NCBI GenBank assembly: GCA_005656395.1 | Contig: SRSI01000010.1 | Coordinates: 2,790,001 to 2,854,000, forward strand | DNA: 64,000 bases | From: Strongyloides papillosus | Taxonomy: Eukaryota > Nematoda > Chromadorea > Rhabditida > Strongyloididae | Reading direction: 5' to 3' | In this document: piece after piece, positions 44,167 to 57,093 of the stretch | Layout: every line of letters begins with the position of its first letter | Position numbering within the stretch: position 1 is the stretch's first letter | The notes under the pieces: model-generated | Database searches by the model: none | What the model was told of the DNA's origin: nothing | The model's input: only the letters and a program-made list of their open reading frames with translations | Made by a program: the position numbers and the translations under genes

Positions 44167-45473
44167 ATGGCTTCCACCATTAATATTGTTACCTCCGGTT
44201 GTACACATGGAGAATTAGATGTTTTGTACAAGACTGTAGAAGAGTTAGAATCTCAAAGTGGCAAAAAAGTTGATCTCGTAATATGTTGTGGTGACTTTCA
44301 GGTAAGTGTACTAATTTTTATTTTTCTTTAATATTTAAGGCTGTCAGGAATTGGGGAGATCTTGAATATATGAATTGTCCTCCTAAATATAGAGCTTTAG
44401 GAACATTCTATAAATATTATTCCGGTATGGAGAAGGCACCTTACCTAACAATATTTATTGGTGGAAATCACGAAGCTAGTTCTTATCTTTCAGAACTTCC
44501 TTATGGTGGTTGGGTAGCTCCAAATATATATTATATGGGATTCTCTTCCGTTGTTCAATTTGCTGGATTACGTATAGCTGGATTGTCAGGGATTTTTAAT
44601 TATTTCAATTATAATAAAGGCCATTATGAGTGTGTCCCTTATACCCGTGAGACAGCAACTTCTATCTACCATGTCCGGTCTATCGATATCTTCCGCCTCA
44701 AACAACTTGAAGGATCAGGGAAAATTGATATTATGTTAACACATGACTGGCCTTGTGGAATAACTAAGTATGGTAATGAGGCAGAACTTCTGAGAATAAA
44801 ACCGTACTTTAGAAATGATATAAACACAAATAAATTAGGAAATCCACATACGATGGAGATACTGAAGATGCTGAAGCCATCATATTGGTTTTCCGCCCAT
44901 ATGCACGTCAAATTCGCTGCCTTAGTGGATCACGGAGACGACAGTTTTACACGTTTCCTAGCTTTAGATAAACCTATACCAGGAAGACAATTCTTACAAC
45001 TTCTTGAGATCCCAATTGAAGAAGGTGCAGAAAAGGTTCTAAAATATGATGAAAGTTGGCTTTCAATACTACAAAACACAGATCATTTGACTGTTATTTC
45101 TAACCATGATAATTATATGCCCAATTCTTATAGCACCCAGGAGAGGTATGATTTCAAACCAACAGAGGAGGAAAAAACAAAGGTTCGAAAGATATTTCTA
45201 GAGGGTTATACCATACCGACGGAATTCCTAATGACAGCACCACCACATATAGAAGATAACGTAGATTCCTTGAATCAAGGTAGAGGTTTGAGTTATGAAA
45301 ATCCACAGACAACGAATCTTTGTGAGAAACTTAATATTATTGATATTAACAAGTTATTTTACCAGAAAGCAAATGCTAATTATCAAGGTATACCTCATTA
45401 TAGATTGACGGGACACATTCATGATTCGTTGAATGCTGAGATATCTATTGATGACTTGCCAGATAGTCCTTAG
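44167..45473 (+). CDS. dbr-1: RNA lariat debranching enzyme Dbr1
   Basis: Two exons: 44167-44301 and 44340-45473, with a 38-bp intron, giving 422 residues. Dbr1 hydrolyses the 2'-5' bond of excised intron lariats in the nucleus, allowing intron turnover and processing of intron-encoded RNAs. The metallophosphoesterase motifs are complete: GCTHGELD (residues 11-18, with the characteristic Cys-x-His), CCGDFQ (40-45), GGNHEA (86-91), THDWP (about 178-182) and SAHMHVKFAA (about 231-240). Family-specific stretches follow: ELPYGGWVAPNIYY, SIYHVR and FLALDKPIPGR. The C-terminal Dbr1 domain is present. I chose the ATG at 44167 because known Dbr1 proteins begin just before the first metal motif; a longer start at 43984 is in frame but overlaps the shared promoter. 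No catalytic residue is missing. Confidence 0.95.
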
Positions 45474-48400
45474 ACTTTTATCCTGTTGAAATTGTGTATT
45501 GAAACTTTGGTCTTGCTGAAGAAGAGAGAGACAGATCTTGAGATAGAATTTTAAGAATAATCATGTACTGTGGTAACAATTGTATTGTCATTTCATTTTT
45601 AATGACTTCCGATTATCCGTAATTTTGATACTTTTAAATGATACTCTTTCAGCGGTCAGTTTTTCTAATAATTATTTGTGAACGCAAGATATATTTAAAG
45701 ATTCTGTTAACTTAAAAGTTCTTATACTTACTTTTCTAAGTGTATTTTGTATTGTAAATTTAGTCTCTGTATATAAAAAAGTTTTTCAAGTTATTATTAT
45801 GTTTTTGTCTTCATAAATAGACGTTATAATTCACCAAATACTCAAGAATTTGTATCTCTAATCTTGAACTTTGACTTTCCACTAACAAAATAATCACAAG
45901 AACACTATCACTACCAACTATTGTTTGTGAAAAAATAGACATGATGACGGCAGAATTACTTCACTCCATGGACACTAGACAAAGATAAAAATGCAACATT
46001 TTTCTTATCATAAAAATAAAAGAAAATTTCCATTATCCACTTATCACTGACACGAGTAAATACACTTTTGAATACTATAGCTAAAAAAACTACGCTAAAA
46101 TAGATAAAAGTGTAGTTGTATAATTTATGTAATCTCATTAAATATGAAAGTACATTTGATTAAGGATTTTTTTCTCCATTTTTTATCTCTCATGTTTCTC
46201 TTATCTCTTCAAAATGTTAAGTGGGCACTCTCTTGGTAGACCATTGCTGGTGACTCGAAAATGCAACATTTTTAAGTGTGAAGAATGTTACATCCTTTTA
46301 AGGTTGTACTGGGAGATTCTATGTTAATACGATTGTGAAATTAATGTATACGTTTGGGGATGGTTGTCATCGTTCTTCAGTACCTACTGGTGTTTGGTAA
46401 GATTATATTTTGAGCAGGAAGTAGAGAGAAAGAGAGGAAAAACAATGGAGTCCTATCAAACGGTGGCTTTGTAAGTATAAAAACTGTTGAAATCAAGTGA
46501 TAAGGGGGTAAGTACAGGCTTGTACGAGAGGTGTTGGTAAAAGTGAGAATATGTTTACATACCTACAAGGCATTTTTCATACGTTGCATTCATGTTTAAT
46601 AAAATAATTGATGGTACTTTGAGAATGTATGAATAATGTTTTGGAATCTTTGATCAACCTGTGCTTGTGCTTGATATGTAAGTAGTAGAAATTTTCAAAC
46701 ATGGAGTTACCATTCTTCGATGGTATTTTTGTTCTTTTATTTTTAATGAATCTTCAGTATGGTAAGTGATTTCAATGTATAATTTTTTAACTCAACAAAA
46801 AGAAACATTGTCCTAGTAGTAAAATAGAAAGAATTAATCAATGTCTATAAACTTACACACCAATCTCCAGTATTTTGTCACATTTTTAATATTAATGGAC
46901 AACAATGATATAGTCTGTACGTATTTAAAAAGTTTTGATGAACTATTGTATATGTGCCAAAAGTATAGGATGAGAGGGAGAATCATTTTCAAAAGAATAT
47001 GTATCATCATTATTTAATTGATCAAAAAAGTGTATAATTCTTTGCATTAGTCATTTTGAAGTTTGTATTTCTCTATATTTCCTATGATTTTTATTGATCT
47101 TCATTAGAAGGTGCTTGTTGAAATGATAAGTCCTTTATTTTATGTTATTTTTTTATCAATGATCATTACAAATGGAGGCCAAAAAAATTTTTGATATGAA
47201 AAGTATAACTTTTTTTTTGGTGTTCTACTTAATGGCAACAATTATAGTTAAGAGGATCTTCTACAAAATATCAGTATTCAAGTAAATAGTGATACATAAA
47301 TGCCGACCATGGAATTAATGACAAATCTTTGAGCGAGTAACTGATAAAAAGCGAACATACATTGAAGGTTACTATAATTAGTCAACATAAAAGATTTATT
47401 CTCTTCAAAGATAACATAAGTAGTACTCAAGCACAACTGACCACATAACTTCTTTTTCTATTGTAAAAAGTAAAATGATAAGAAAGATAAATAATTTATC
47501 TTTACAATATATACACATTTCGATGAATGGAAAATAGTTTTGTATTTTCTTATCACTCATCAATCCAAGGGGAGTTGAAATAATAGTTGTCATAAAAAAT
47601 AAGGGTGTACAAATGTTTCATTTACCTTTGATAAGAACATTACACTTTTTTTCTATATAAATAGGTTGTTACTTTTTATAATGGCAGTTTAACTTTTTAT
47701 GGTAATTATTAGAGATCATAACTAAAAAGTTTTAACTCTTAACTATCACTTAGACTTTTTTCCATCGAATTTTCATTAATTGCCTATTCCTCTATATTCT
47801 AGATTTGTATCACTCAAAAGGCAATAAATTACTATAAGATTGATTATTTAATGAAGAAAATAATTAATAGATTAATGGTGGAGGTAATGATTCTAGAAGT
47901 TTAGATAATTTAACAATGAATAATAGGAAGATTTTTTTAACATCTATATTTCTTTGTTTACTGTAGATGTAGGTAGTATCATTATTTTTTTATAGACAAT
48001 TCAATGTTATAATACCAGAATCTTACTATCCAAAAAACTCCCAATTTCTCATATTAACAGGATATAACTTTTTTTAATCACTTTTTCCATTCTACCTTCA
48101 ATTTAGATGTCTAGGAGAAGGGAAAAAAAATTTTGCAATTGAAATGAATAATGAGTTTTGTTATTTTCACTCGTCTTACACAATATATCTTTTATCACTT
48201 CTCATTATCGGTATCGTTCTTTGTAGATTTATCGGCTCTTTTGTCTAAGTCGTTGTTTGTTAAGGAAGGTTGGAAACATTAATTCTCCTATAGTTACATA
48301 ACATCGTTATTATCAACATGTTAGATTACTATTAACCATAATGACCATTCTTTGTATGGTGATTATTGTGTTGACATTCCCCTTAACTATCAAAATTTAT

Positions 48401-50663
48401 TATAATTTTTTTCTGTAAACATTCTTACCTTGATTGTTTATTAATTAATTTTTTCTCCTAAATTTCTTGTGACTTAAGTATTGTGTAGATAAGAATGTAG
48501 ATATTTAATAATTTATTATTAGTATACATTATTGTATTTCAAAGGAGATTGCCTAAGTTGATGGACGGGTTGTGTTTTGTGAGAGTTTTTCCTTTTATTT
48601 TAATTGATATTCAAAGAGAAAACTTTACTTTTCAATATTTATTATCTAAAGATGCCATCATCAGTTATGTATTTTCAATCACCTTCCTACCAACTACCTC
48701 TATTGTATCCTTTAAATATAAGTTTAACAGTTATACTTATTCACCTTACTTTCTTTATGTTAAATTTTTTATGATAGAAAGTTAAACTTCATGATACCAT
48801 TTAATTTTATATGATATAAGGGGAGTATTAAAATTTATATGTAATAGACCTCCAAAATAGATTTATAATTTAACTCCTAGTTTCACCATATGCAACTTTT
48901 TCATATTATTTTATATTAATGATATAACTTCGATGACCAGTAACATATAACATGAATGATAAAAAAAAGTAAAATGATGAATTTTAAAATGAAACCTACG
49001 TATAACTTGTTAATAGTTAAGAGATAACCTGCAAAAATAGTTTGATATGATGTAAAAGACATTATATAGAAAATTCCAAAACTAAACGATTATCACTGTC
49101 CTGTAAAAGTGCATTTTTTTCCCTATTGTCAACCCATCAAAATAGCATTACAATTTTTATTTTATCATTTTTCATAGTGCCTCATTAAGTCTAATTATTG
49201 TTTACATAGTCCTAATTATTCATTATTTTAGGGTGATTTATACATAAAAATATAACTTAAATATTTTTATAAATGATACCAGCCCTCCCTGGTACAAAAT
49301 TGTTAAATTAATCAAAAAATTTATTCATTACATAACGTTTTTACTTTTAATTGCTATTGTCTCCTGGAAACTTTTTAACTTTCTTTTTTCTTTTAAATCC
49401 ATTGTACTTTTACACTGATACCATTACATACATATGTGTTAACTCCCTTTTTATAATAGATTAAATATCATGAAAGTAACCAGGTACATTTATATTCATT
49501 TATTTCTTATTTTTTAAGACATCTAATATCTATTATATCATTTTATAATAAAAATGATTAGAAAATGCTTCTCACACTATAACAATGAAATTTATATCCT
49601 TAAAAATATTATTATTCTTTTTCTCCTTAGACTCTATTCCTATAAACTGTTGATGATTTTAAGATGCGCAATATATTATAATATCATTGTTATTGATAAT
49701 GGTGTGTTATTTATAAATATACATATCTCTGCAACAATAAAGTTTGTTATTTTAAAAGGACACTATTATTTATCTTAACATAACTTATCATGAAATTAAT
49801 ACTTCTGTTTTATTAGAACGAAGACTTTTTTACCTTCAAGTTTAACCCATCTGCCACCATTCTTTTTACTTTGGAAGATGTATGTGATTGATAATGTGCC
49901 ATAATAGGTTATCTTATAAAGGGAAAATAATATTGCATTCGTTTTCTTTATTCGTTTTCATTTAAACTTTATCTTTATTTATATATATGTTTTTCACTAT
50001 TAAAACTTTTTAATTTCATTCATAACTATAAAAAATACTATGTTAAATTAATGATAATTTTAACAAATCGCAAAATTTATATTAAAAAAAAATTAATAAT
50101 GTGTTAATTTTCCAAACAATCTTGGAAAGAATAAACTCATTTGAAGTCTAAGACTCCAAACTGAAGAGAAAAAGAATCTTTCTCTTTAACAAATATTTCC
50201 CCTTGAGTTATTTTCCCATGACCTCTCAAATTTGAATACAACACAATCACTCTTTCCCTTTCTTTTTATCAATGATTCCCAAACTACAAATGACCTTTGT
50301 GGATTATATGATCACTAACCATTAAAAAAATGACTACCAGCTATGAGATCACTTAACCATAATGATAATTAAGCTAAAAATCATCCGAAAAAATTGTTTT
50401 TTATAATGAATATTATTCCAAATGCAGGACATTTAGTTTATAAATATTTTTGTTGGGCGTTTCGGGAATAGTGAGCTTAATCATGATCTATCCCATTCAG
50501 ACTCGAGATAAGTCAATACTTTTTGTATTTTCATTCTCTAAAGTGATAATGTCATGTAATATATTGTATATCATCGTATTTTTATGTTCCTCTTCAATAT
50601 TTATATCATTTCTATTTATCTTCCCTTGAATCCTAAATATTTTAATAAATAATTCTATTTCCA
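45474..50663. other. 5.2-kb stretch without a recognisable gene
   Basis: No frame above about 78 codons or homologous exon is seen. Small ATG-donor pieces exist, such as 46445-46471 (ending at a GTAAGT) and 46701-46761 (a hydrophobic start ending TATG at a GTAAGT). These could be first exons, but no matching downstream exon is recognised. Since the cyclin gene to the right starts directly after a splice acceptor, this region may contain its promoter, 5' exon and a long 5' intron. The base composition is less extreme than in the array, with many TC-rich and GA-rich runs between 45950 and 46700. Confidence 0.5.
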
Positions 50664-50664
50664 G
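50658..50664 (+). promoter_or_regulatory. Splice or trans-splice acceptor before the cyclin start
   Basis: The sequence TTTCCAG ends 9 bp before the ATG at 50674. This is the nematode acceptor consensus, and in this position it would receive either a spliced leader or a 5' exon. Confidence 0.55.
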
Positions 50665-50673
50665 AGGTGGAGG

Positions 50674-52329
50674 ATGCCAAAGCCCTCATCGACTAATCAA
50701 ATTAACGCTAACTTAAATTCTAACACTACACAGGTACCAAAAAGTTCACGCAAGAGGCGATCTGAGCTGGAATTGCTTGGAGAACAAAGTAACAATCAAG
50801 AACTAACAAAAGAGGAAGCCCTTGCTGATATTGAGGAAGAAAAAGATTCATCTGTATGTTTCATATATATTAATCAAATTTCCTTAATAATTATATTTTT
50901 TTGAAATAACTTTTAGTTGAACTCACCAGTAACACGACAAACGGTAAAACGAAGGAAAGAGGGAATAAACGAGTCAGCGAACGACTTGAGGTGTGAAGAG
51001 GACTTCAATGAGTGTAATTCTCCATCACAGGTTATGTTATCACAAAGTACTGGCACAAAGACGGTAACGGAGGTAAAGAAGTCTCCTGATGGAAAGATAG
51101 ATGTTATTAGTGATGGCACTACATCGACTTTTTCTCCTAAAAAATCGTTAGATAGTTTTCATATTGAGTATAATATATATCCAGATGTATCTTCAAGGGA
51201 TGATAATGCTCAACATCCACCGGAAATATATATTTATGGGTCGCCGTATGATGTAATAGATCTAATGTATGAAAAAGCCAAAATATACCCCAGAGCATAT
51301 ATTTCGGGGAGGGAAATGGCCACCAAAATAACTTACAGCCATCGCATAACAATTCTTTCTTGGCTTATGGGTTTTGCTTATGAAGAGAAGCAAAGTAGGA
51401 TAACGTACCATATAGCGGTCAATTTTTTCGACCGCTTCCTCGCTGTGACTGTAATCAAACCCAGTATGTATCAGCTGGCGGCTGCAGCATGTCTTAAGTT
51501 AGCTAGCAAAATCGAAGAAGTGATTCCAATAAGTGGAGAGGTTTTGGTGTCAGAATCTGGGGACGCCTTTACTCTCAAGCAATTAATGAAGATGGAGGCT
51601 ATAATAACACATGAATTAGCCTTTGCTATGAATCCATTGACGATGATTCACTTTATTGATGTCTACTTTAGAATTATATCTTTCACTTGTGATATGCAAA
51701 ATTGTACCACTCCTACAAGTACGGGAACTCCATCAAAGGTCAATGATACTATTGATAAATCTACTGCCACGCCATCTTCGCTGCCTAACGTTGATTCCAC
51801 TAGTAATTCTCCTACCTCTACACCATCTTCATCAAGATTATCCATACATTCAGGGAGTGAAAATGAGGTACCTGATGAAATTGATACTTTTCTATACAAC
51901 GAAAGTCCCACGGAACTTCAATCTGAATTAATACACTATTATATTTCTGCCGCTGCCATGGCAGATTTCATTTCCTTAACAAATCCTCATTTGTTTTATA
52001 ATCCCTCAAAACTAGCTGCGGCAATACTTTACGCTCATTTTGCCGACTTCGACGGCTATATCAATTTCTCAAAATTCAGGAAAGACGACCTCAAAGAGGA
52101 ATTCACATACATAAAGCCCTTCTTTGATAAGGTTGACAAAATTGTCGAAGATTACAAGGCCAAATATGAACAATTTCTTATAGATGTACAAAGATCTCTA
52201 GAAGATAATAGATGTGAATTGCCAGTTGATGCCCAACATCGAATTCAGACGTCTTCATCGCTTTTTAATGACCACTTAGAAGACCAAAGTCTAAAAGAAC
52301 ATATAGAGGAGTATCAAAATAACCTTTAG
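50674..52329 (+). CDS. cye-1: Cyclin E-like protein
   Basis: Two exons: 50674-50853 and 50917-52329, giving 530 residues. The first 190 residues are charged and disordered, with basic clusters (SRKRR, VKRRK) that could be nuclear signals. The cyclin box begins at SPYDVIDLM, includes SWLMGFAYEEK, HIAVNFFDRFLA and the key Lys/Glu pair in ASKIEEVIP, then LKQLMKMEAII and LAFAMNPLT. A Ser/Thr/Pro-rich insert of about 75 residues separates the first and second cyclin folds. Cyclin E binds CDK2 to drive G1/S entry. Box order and the PLT...VYFRI stretch favour E over A. Oddly the MRAIL hydrophobic patch, which docks RxL substrates, reads HRITIL here, and its usual DWL is SWL. Confidence in cyclin is high, in the E class moderate. 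Confidence 0.8.
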
Positions 52330-53054
52330 TGTACCTCAGATATCATCACGGACAAACTTTAAATAATTTATGTAAATAACATTTTAAAGATCAGAATTTA
52401 TTAACTTATATTTTAACGTAAAAAAAATAAAAAATGTAAAAATGTTTTTATTGTATTTAAGTAGATAAAAAATTAATAATATGAAGTATGACATTATTCT
52501 TTGATTGTAGATTCCTAATTTTATTACACTCCATTATTGTTGGTTATATAAATATATTTTATAACATAAAAAATAACTTTAAATAAATAATTTTTGTTAT
52601 TTGCTTAAATTGATTAAAGTATTTTATTGCCATTTTTCAAATACCCATTGAAATTTAGCATCCCCAATATGTATAAAGTATTTTAAAATGATGTTTGATG
52701 TATTAAACTACTTTTTTTTGTACATAAAAGCGATTATAATATTAAAAATTTACATATATGTTTACATTATCAAGAAGACAACTCACAAGATACATTAAAT
52801 GATTAAAAGATACTGATAATTGAAGTTGTAGACGAATGACTTTAGTAAAAAACATTGTGCTCAACTATCCTAGAACGAATGAGAATTTGCAATTCGGCGT
52901 GGCAATTATAAAGAAGTGGTAAAATGTGTCTATGTTACGTTGTTCAGTTTTGACAATCTTACTTAGTGTCTCTAACTGGTTCTCAACCCGTCATTAGAAT
53001 CATACATTCAGTTGCTATACTTTCTTGATATCAGGAGGTCCTAATAATTAGAAA
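52330..53054. other. Intergenic between cyclin E-like gene and TRAP-alpha
   Basis: 725 bp of AT-rich sequence holding the cyclin 3' UTR and the TRAP-alpha promoter. A possible acceptor (GATATCAG, ending at 53035) lies 19 bp before the TRAP-alpha ATG. No gene is seen. Confidence 0.55.
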
Positions 53055-53933
53055 ATGAAGTGCCTAAAAGTATCTCTTCTTACTATATTGTTCTTTACCT
53101 CAGGTATGAATCTTGTTCTCTTTATTTGTAATCCTTTTTAATTTTCCCATTTTTTAGCAGCCTTCCTATATGCTGAGGATGCCATTGAGAGTGAGGATAC
53201 CACCCAACAACAACAAGGACAAACAATTAAAATACCTCAATACCCATCTTCCCCAGATGTCAAGACTACTTTCTTGATTACATCTCCAGTTGACGCTCAA
53301 ATGACAAAAGAATTGTATGCTGGTAGTGATGCTGAATTTGTAATTGGATTCCAAAATAAGGGTGACAAAGACTTCCATGTACTATACTCCGAGGCCTCCT
53401 TCAGACATCCAATGGATTTCAGACAAATTTTCCAAAATTTCTCAACTCCAAACTATGAACAAATAGTTAGATCAAAGGATGAAGGAACTTTTGATCTCTC
53501 AATCATCCCACACCCATACTTTGCCGGAAACCCACTTACTCTTACCATCGACATCTACTATCACGATTCTGATAAAGTCCAATACAAAACTAATGTCTTC
53601 AACTCAACTGTCTTCGTCGTCAAGGACACAACAGGATTCTCATTCCAAAACATTTCACTTTTCTTTACACTCGTCGGAATCATGGGAGGACTCGGATACC
53701 TTATCTACACCCAATTCATTACCGGTGGAGAACGTGCCACAACCAGAAAAGCCCCAGTCGAGGTTGGAACATCCAGTGACGAAGTTGATTATGAATGGAT
53801 TCCAAAGGATATCTTAAACAAGGAAAAAGGAGATGGCAACACTTCATCAGGACCAAGTAGCCCAAAGACTCCCAAGACACCTAAGGATAAAGACGATAAG
53901 AAATCAAAGAAAAAAGCTAGAAGAGCTGATTAG
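53055..53933 (+). CDS. trap-1: Translocon-associated protein subunit alpha (TRAP-alpha/SSR1)
   Basis: Two exons: 53055-53103 and 53158-53933, giving 274 residues. TRAP-alpha is a single-pass ER membrane glycoprotein that sits beside the Sec61 channel and helps secretory proteins to translocate. Visible parts are an N-terminal signal peptide, an acidic stretch (residues 20-35), a luminal beta-rich domain from DVKTTFLITSP to about 175 with an NSTV and an NIS glycosylation site, one membrane helix at about 181-205, and a cytosolic basic tail ending KKSKKKARRAD. Length and order fit the family. Exon 2 has a tandem TAGCAG acceptor, so a one-residue-shorter form (start 53161) is equally in frame. 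Coding GC is higher than in neighbouring genes, suggesting strong expression. Confidence 0.94.
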
Positions 53934-54483
53934 TTTATAAAAATACTTGATTATCAATATTATATTTTTGTCAAATATCATGGTTACTATTGTTTTATTT
54001 TTTCTAATAGGTTTCCATCAAATTACTTTATTTTGTTATATCCCTTAAACTTATCCTTTTCAAGTTTTTTTCTTTCACCAAACGAAAAAATGTGTCCTCA
54101 AGAGATGAAGAAAAAGATATATTGATTTTTGTGCTCTTATCGTATGAGGTACTTCAAATCTCTAAGTGCCTTTAGTGTGAGGCTTCAAATATTTTGTAAT
54201 AATTCATATATTCCATCTTTTTGAATTGTTATTAACACCACCTTTTTTTTATTTATTATTATAAAAATTATGATAAGAGGATTTAATTTGTTTACTGTGT
54301 ATTCCTTATCGGTTGCAAAATGTTATATGGACTTTTTATCTTTTTTCTGATGGGACTTTTTTGTTCGTCCGCCTAATGTGATTTCCTTGTCCTAACACGA
54401 ACCCGGTTTACTATTTTGTAAGATGTATCTTCGTCATTGTTGACTATTCCACGTAGGTGTTTCTAATATTTGTCTCCTAACTT
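53934..54483. other. Intergenic between TRAP-alpha and COG3
   Basis: 550 bp with T-rich runs, holding the TRAP-alpha 3' UTR and the COG3 promoter. No coding sequence or RNA gene is recognised. Confidence 0.55.
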
Positions 54484-57037
54484 ATGGATGCTTTCACAAA
54501 ACATTCCGAGGAAGCTGGTCATATTTTGGAGGAGAAGTGTAATTTATATTATGATGAGTACCTTTTTGAGGGGGAGGAATCAGATGAAAACGATAAAGTA
54601 AATGATTCTTCAGTCCTCCTGGCCTCAAAACGTCTGGAAGCTTTAAGGTTCACAAGAAAACTAGAAAATGAAGCATGTGCCTCAATTGATGGTATAATAC
54701 AAAATGTAGAGGACATCAAAAACATGGAATCATTGTATGGTGTCCTTCAGGTGGTGAATGAGATAGAAGATAAGAGACAAGAGTTGACAAAAGTAAGTTT
54801 CATTCTTAACTATAATTATAAGGATTTTTCAATAATAGATATTTGAAGATTTGAAAAAGAATTACCTTTGTGTGACGGAGAAGACATCATCATTACATCA
54901 TGCTTGTGAAGCAATGCTTAGCCAACAAACGCATCTAGCTGCGGGAGCTGAAGAGATAAAAACAAACTTACATTACTATCAACAAGTTCAATGGGTAATG
55001 AAGAAACTTCAGACTCCTAAATTATCAGTCACAGGGACATTATTTACCCAAATCTTGACAACGATAAAAGATTGCATGACATTCCTTGAAACACACCCAG
55101 ACTACAAAGAAAGTGCTATTTACCTCGAGAAGTATGAACAGTGCCTTAGTAAAAGTTTCACAGTCCTGAAAATGAGTTTATTTTCGGATTTTGAAAAAGC
55201 AAAAAACAATGTACTAGAGAAAAAAAATGAGAATCCAAAAGATGACCTGTCACAATATACAGAGGAGGAGATATTTACATTACTATATGGTGTTTTTGGT
55301 GTCAAAGCATTTCCTGTTATGAATGCTTTTACCATAACAAATAAATATTTTTCAAACCACCCAGATTATCAAGTTCTTGTAATAGATTGTTTAAAAGAAT
55401 ACATATCAATTAGATGGGAATTAATATCAGGTATCATTACGGCAACGATTGAAGATTTGTTAAAAGAACATGCTAGTAGTACGTGTGTATTTTTGAAGAA
55501 GTCTTGTTCATTTTTACTTAGAATATGTGATGATGAATTTAGGTTGATGAAGGAGTTTTTTATACTACCTAAGAAGGTTGTTGAGGCTCCAAGTGTGCCA
55601 AGAGGTTCATCTAGGTGTTCTGTTACATCATATAATTCATCAAGAAGTAGAGTACTACAACGCGCCACACCTCTCCCAGCTAAGAATGATCAACAAACAA
55701 ACTTCATGAATGAATTCTCTGAGGTATTTGATGGTTTCACGGAATGTATATGCAGAATATTGTATGATACCTTTAGACCAACAATTGTCCAAAACAAATA
55801 TTTGGAATTGTTAGTGCAATTATACAAAATAGTCAAATATGATTTTATTCAGGAACGATGTATAAATGTAATAAAATTAATTCCAGAGGCAGATAACTGG
55901 ATCCATGCTAGGACAGGTTTTATACGTGTTATGAATGAATTAAGTGGTGATATTGTGGAAAGAGTTATTTATAAAACACATACATTCACTGAAACTGATA
56001 TTATTGGTTATGTACCATGCTCTGGTGATTTGTTATATCCAGAAAAGTTAATGTTATTACATTCTATTGATGAGACACAGAATAGTGATAAAAATAATGA
56101 ATCTAAAAATATGCATGCTTTATGGTATCCAACTGTTAAAAGAACACTTTTAGGAATAAATAGAATTTATCAATGTCTTGATAATGATATATTCCAATCA
56201 TTCATGCTTGAATTGATAACAGCTTGTTGTGAGTCACTAGAAATAGGTAGTGAAAGAATAAAAAGTACCAAAAGTAGCGTTAAATCAAACTTACCACGTT
56301 TTGTTGACGGTGATTTGTTTCTTATTAAATATTTATTAATTTTACGTGATCAAACAATACCATATAGAAGTCAAGTTTTGATAAAAAGTCACAACACACC
56401 AACTGATGATGAATTTACAAGAGGTAAAAGTCCATTAACAACTATGGATTATAGTTTTGATTTGACGAGATATAAAGATTACGCTAGTCAATTTTTTAGT
56501 CCTGAGAACAGAGGGAAATGGTTTGAGTTGAGTAGTGATAACGCACTTCTGAATATTTTACTTACACCACCTATTCAGGTTACTGAAGCTATACAAGATA
56601 GCAAAAGATTAATTGAATTAAGGCTTAAGAAACATTGTATTAATTTCATCAATGAACTTTCTACATATTATATTGGCGATTTGAAAAAATGTACAGGATT
56701 CATTGAAGAATGGAATAAGAAAACTAAAGAAGAGATTGATAAAGAAGATTGGAGTAAGAATGAACATTTATCACCAAATATATTAAACGATTTAACAAAT
56801 GTAGTATATAAAAATCTGACTAAATCATGGCCAGAGTATAGAAAAGTTCTTCAACTATATCTAAATGATAAAGACACTGAAAATGTCTTACATGAAGCAG
56901 TTAAATCATCAATTCTAACTGAATTCCAGAAAATCGAAGATTTCATTCAAAATCACTTTAAAGAAAAAGACGTATTAAAGATTCCTCCATGTGTAGAGCT
57001 AAAAAAATTTCTTGATAACGCAGAAAGTATTGTATGA
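54484..57037 (+). CDS. cogc-3: Conserved oligomeric Golgi complex subunit 3 (COG3/Sec34)
   Basis: Two exons: 54484-54792 and 54839-57037, with a 46-bp intron, giving 835 residues. COG3 belongs to lobe A of the COG tether on cis-Golgi membranes, which captures recycling vesicles and so keeps glycosyltransferases in place. The N-terminal helical part (residues 105-230) includes the family pattern KTSSLHHACEAML, NLHYYQQVQWV, KLSVTG and YLEKYEQCLSKSF. Further on come FRPTIVQNKYLELL, YGLV-like helices, GDLLYPEKLMLL, LWYPTVKRTLLGINRIYQCLD and LFLIKYLLILRDQ, in the same order as in known COG3 proteins. The C-terminus ends with an NDKDTE segment followed by a helical tail. Length matches the family. 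An inserted Ser-rich loop (near 360-390) is worm-specific. It converges on the next gene with a 56-bp gap. Confidence 0.93.
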
Positions 57038-57093
57038 GAATTCATAAAAATAATTATTTATATAAATATAATATTTATTAGTATATATATTAG

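Noticed and set aside
46210..46323. 37-codon frame with CNIFKCEECY
   Set aside because: It has a paired-cysteine look, but is short, isolated and without splice sites to extend it.
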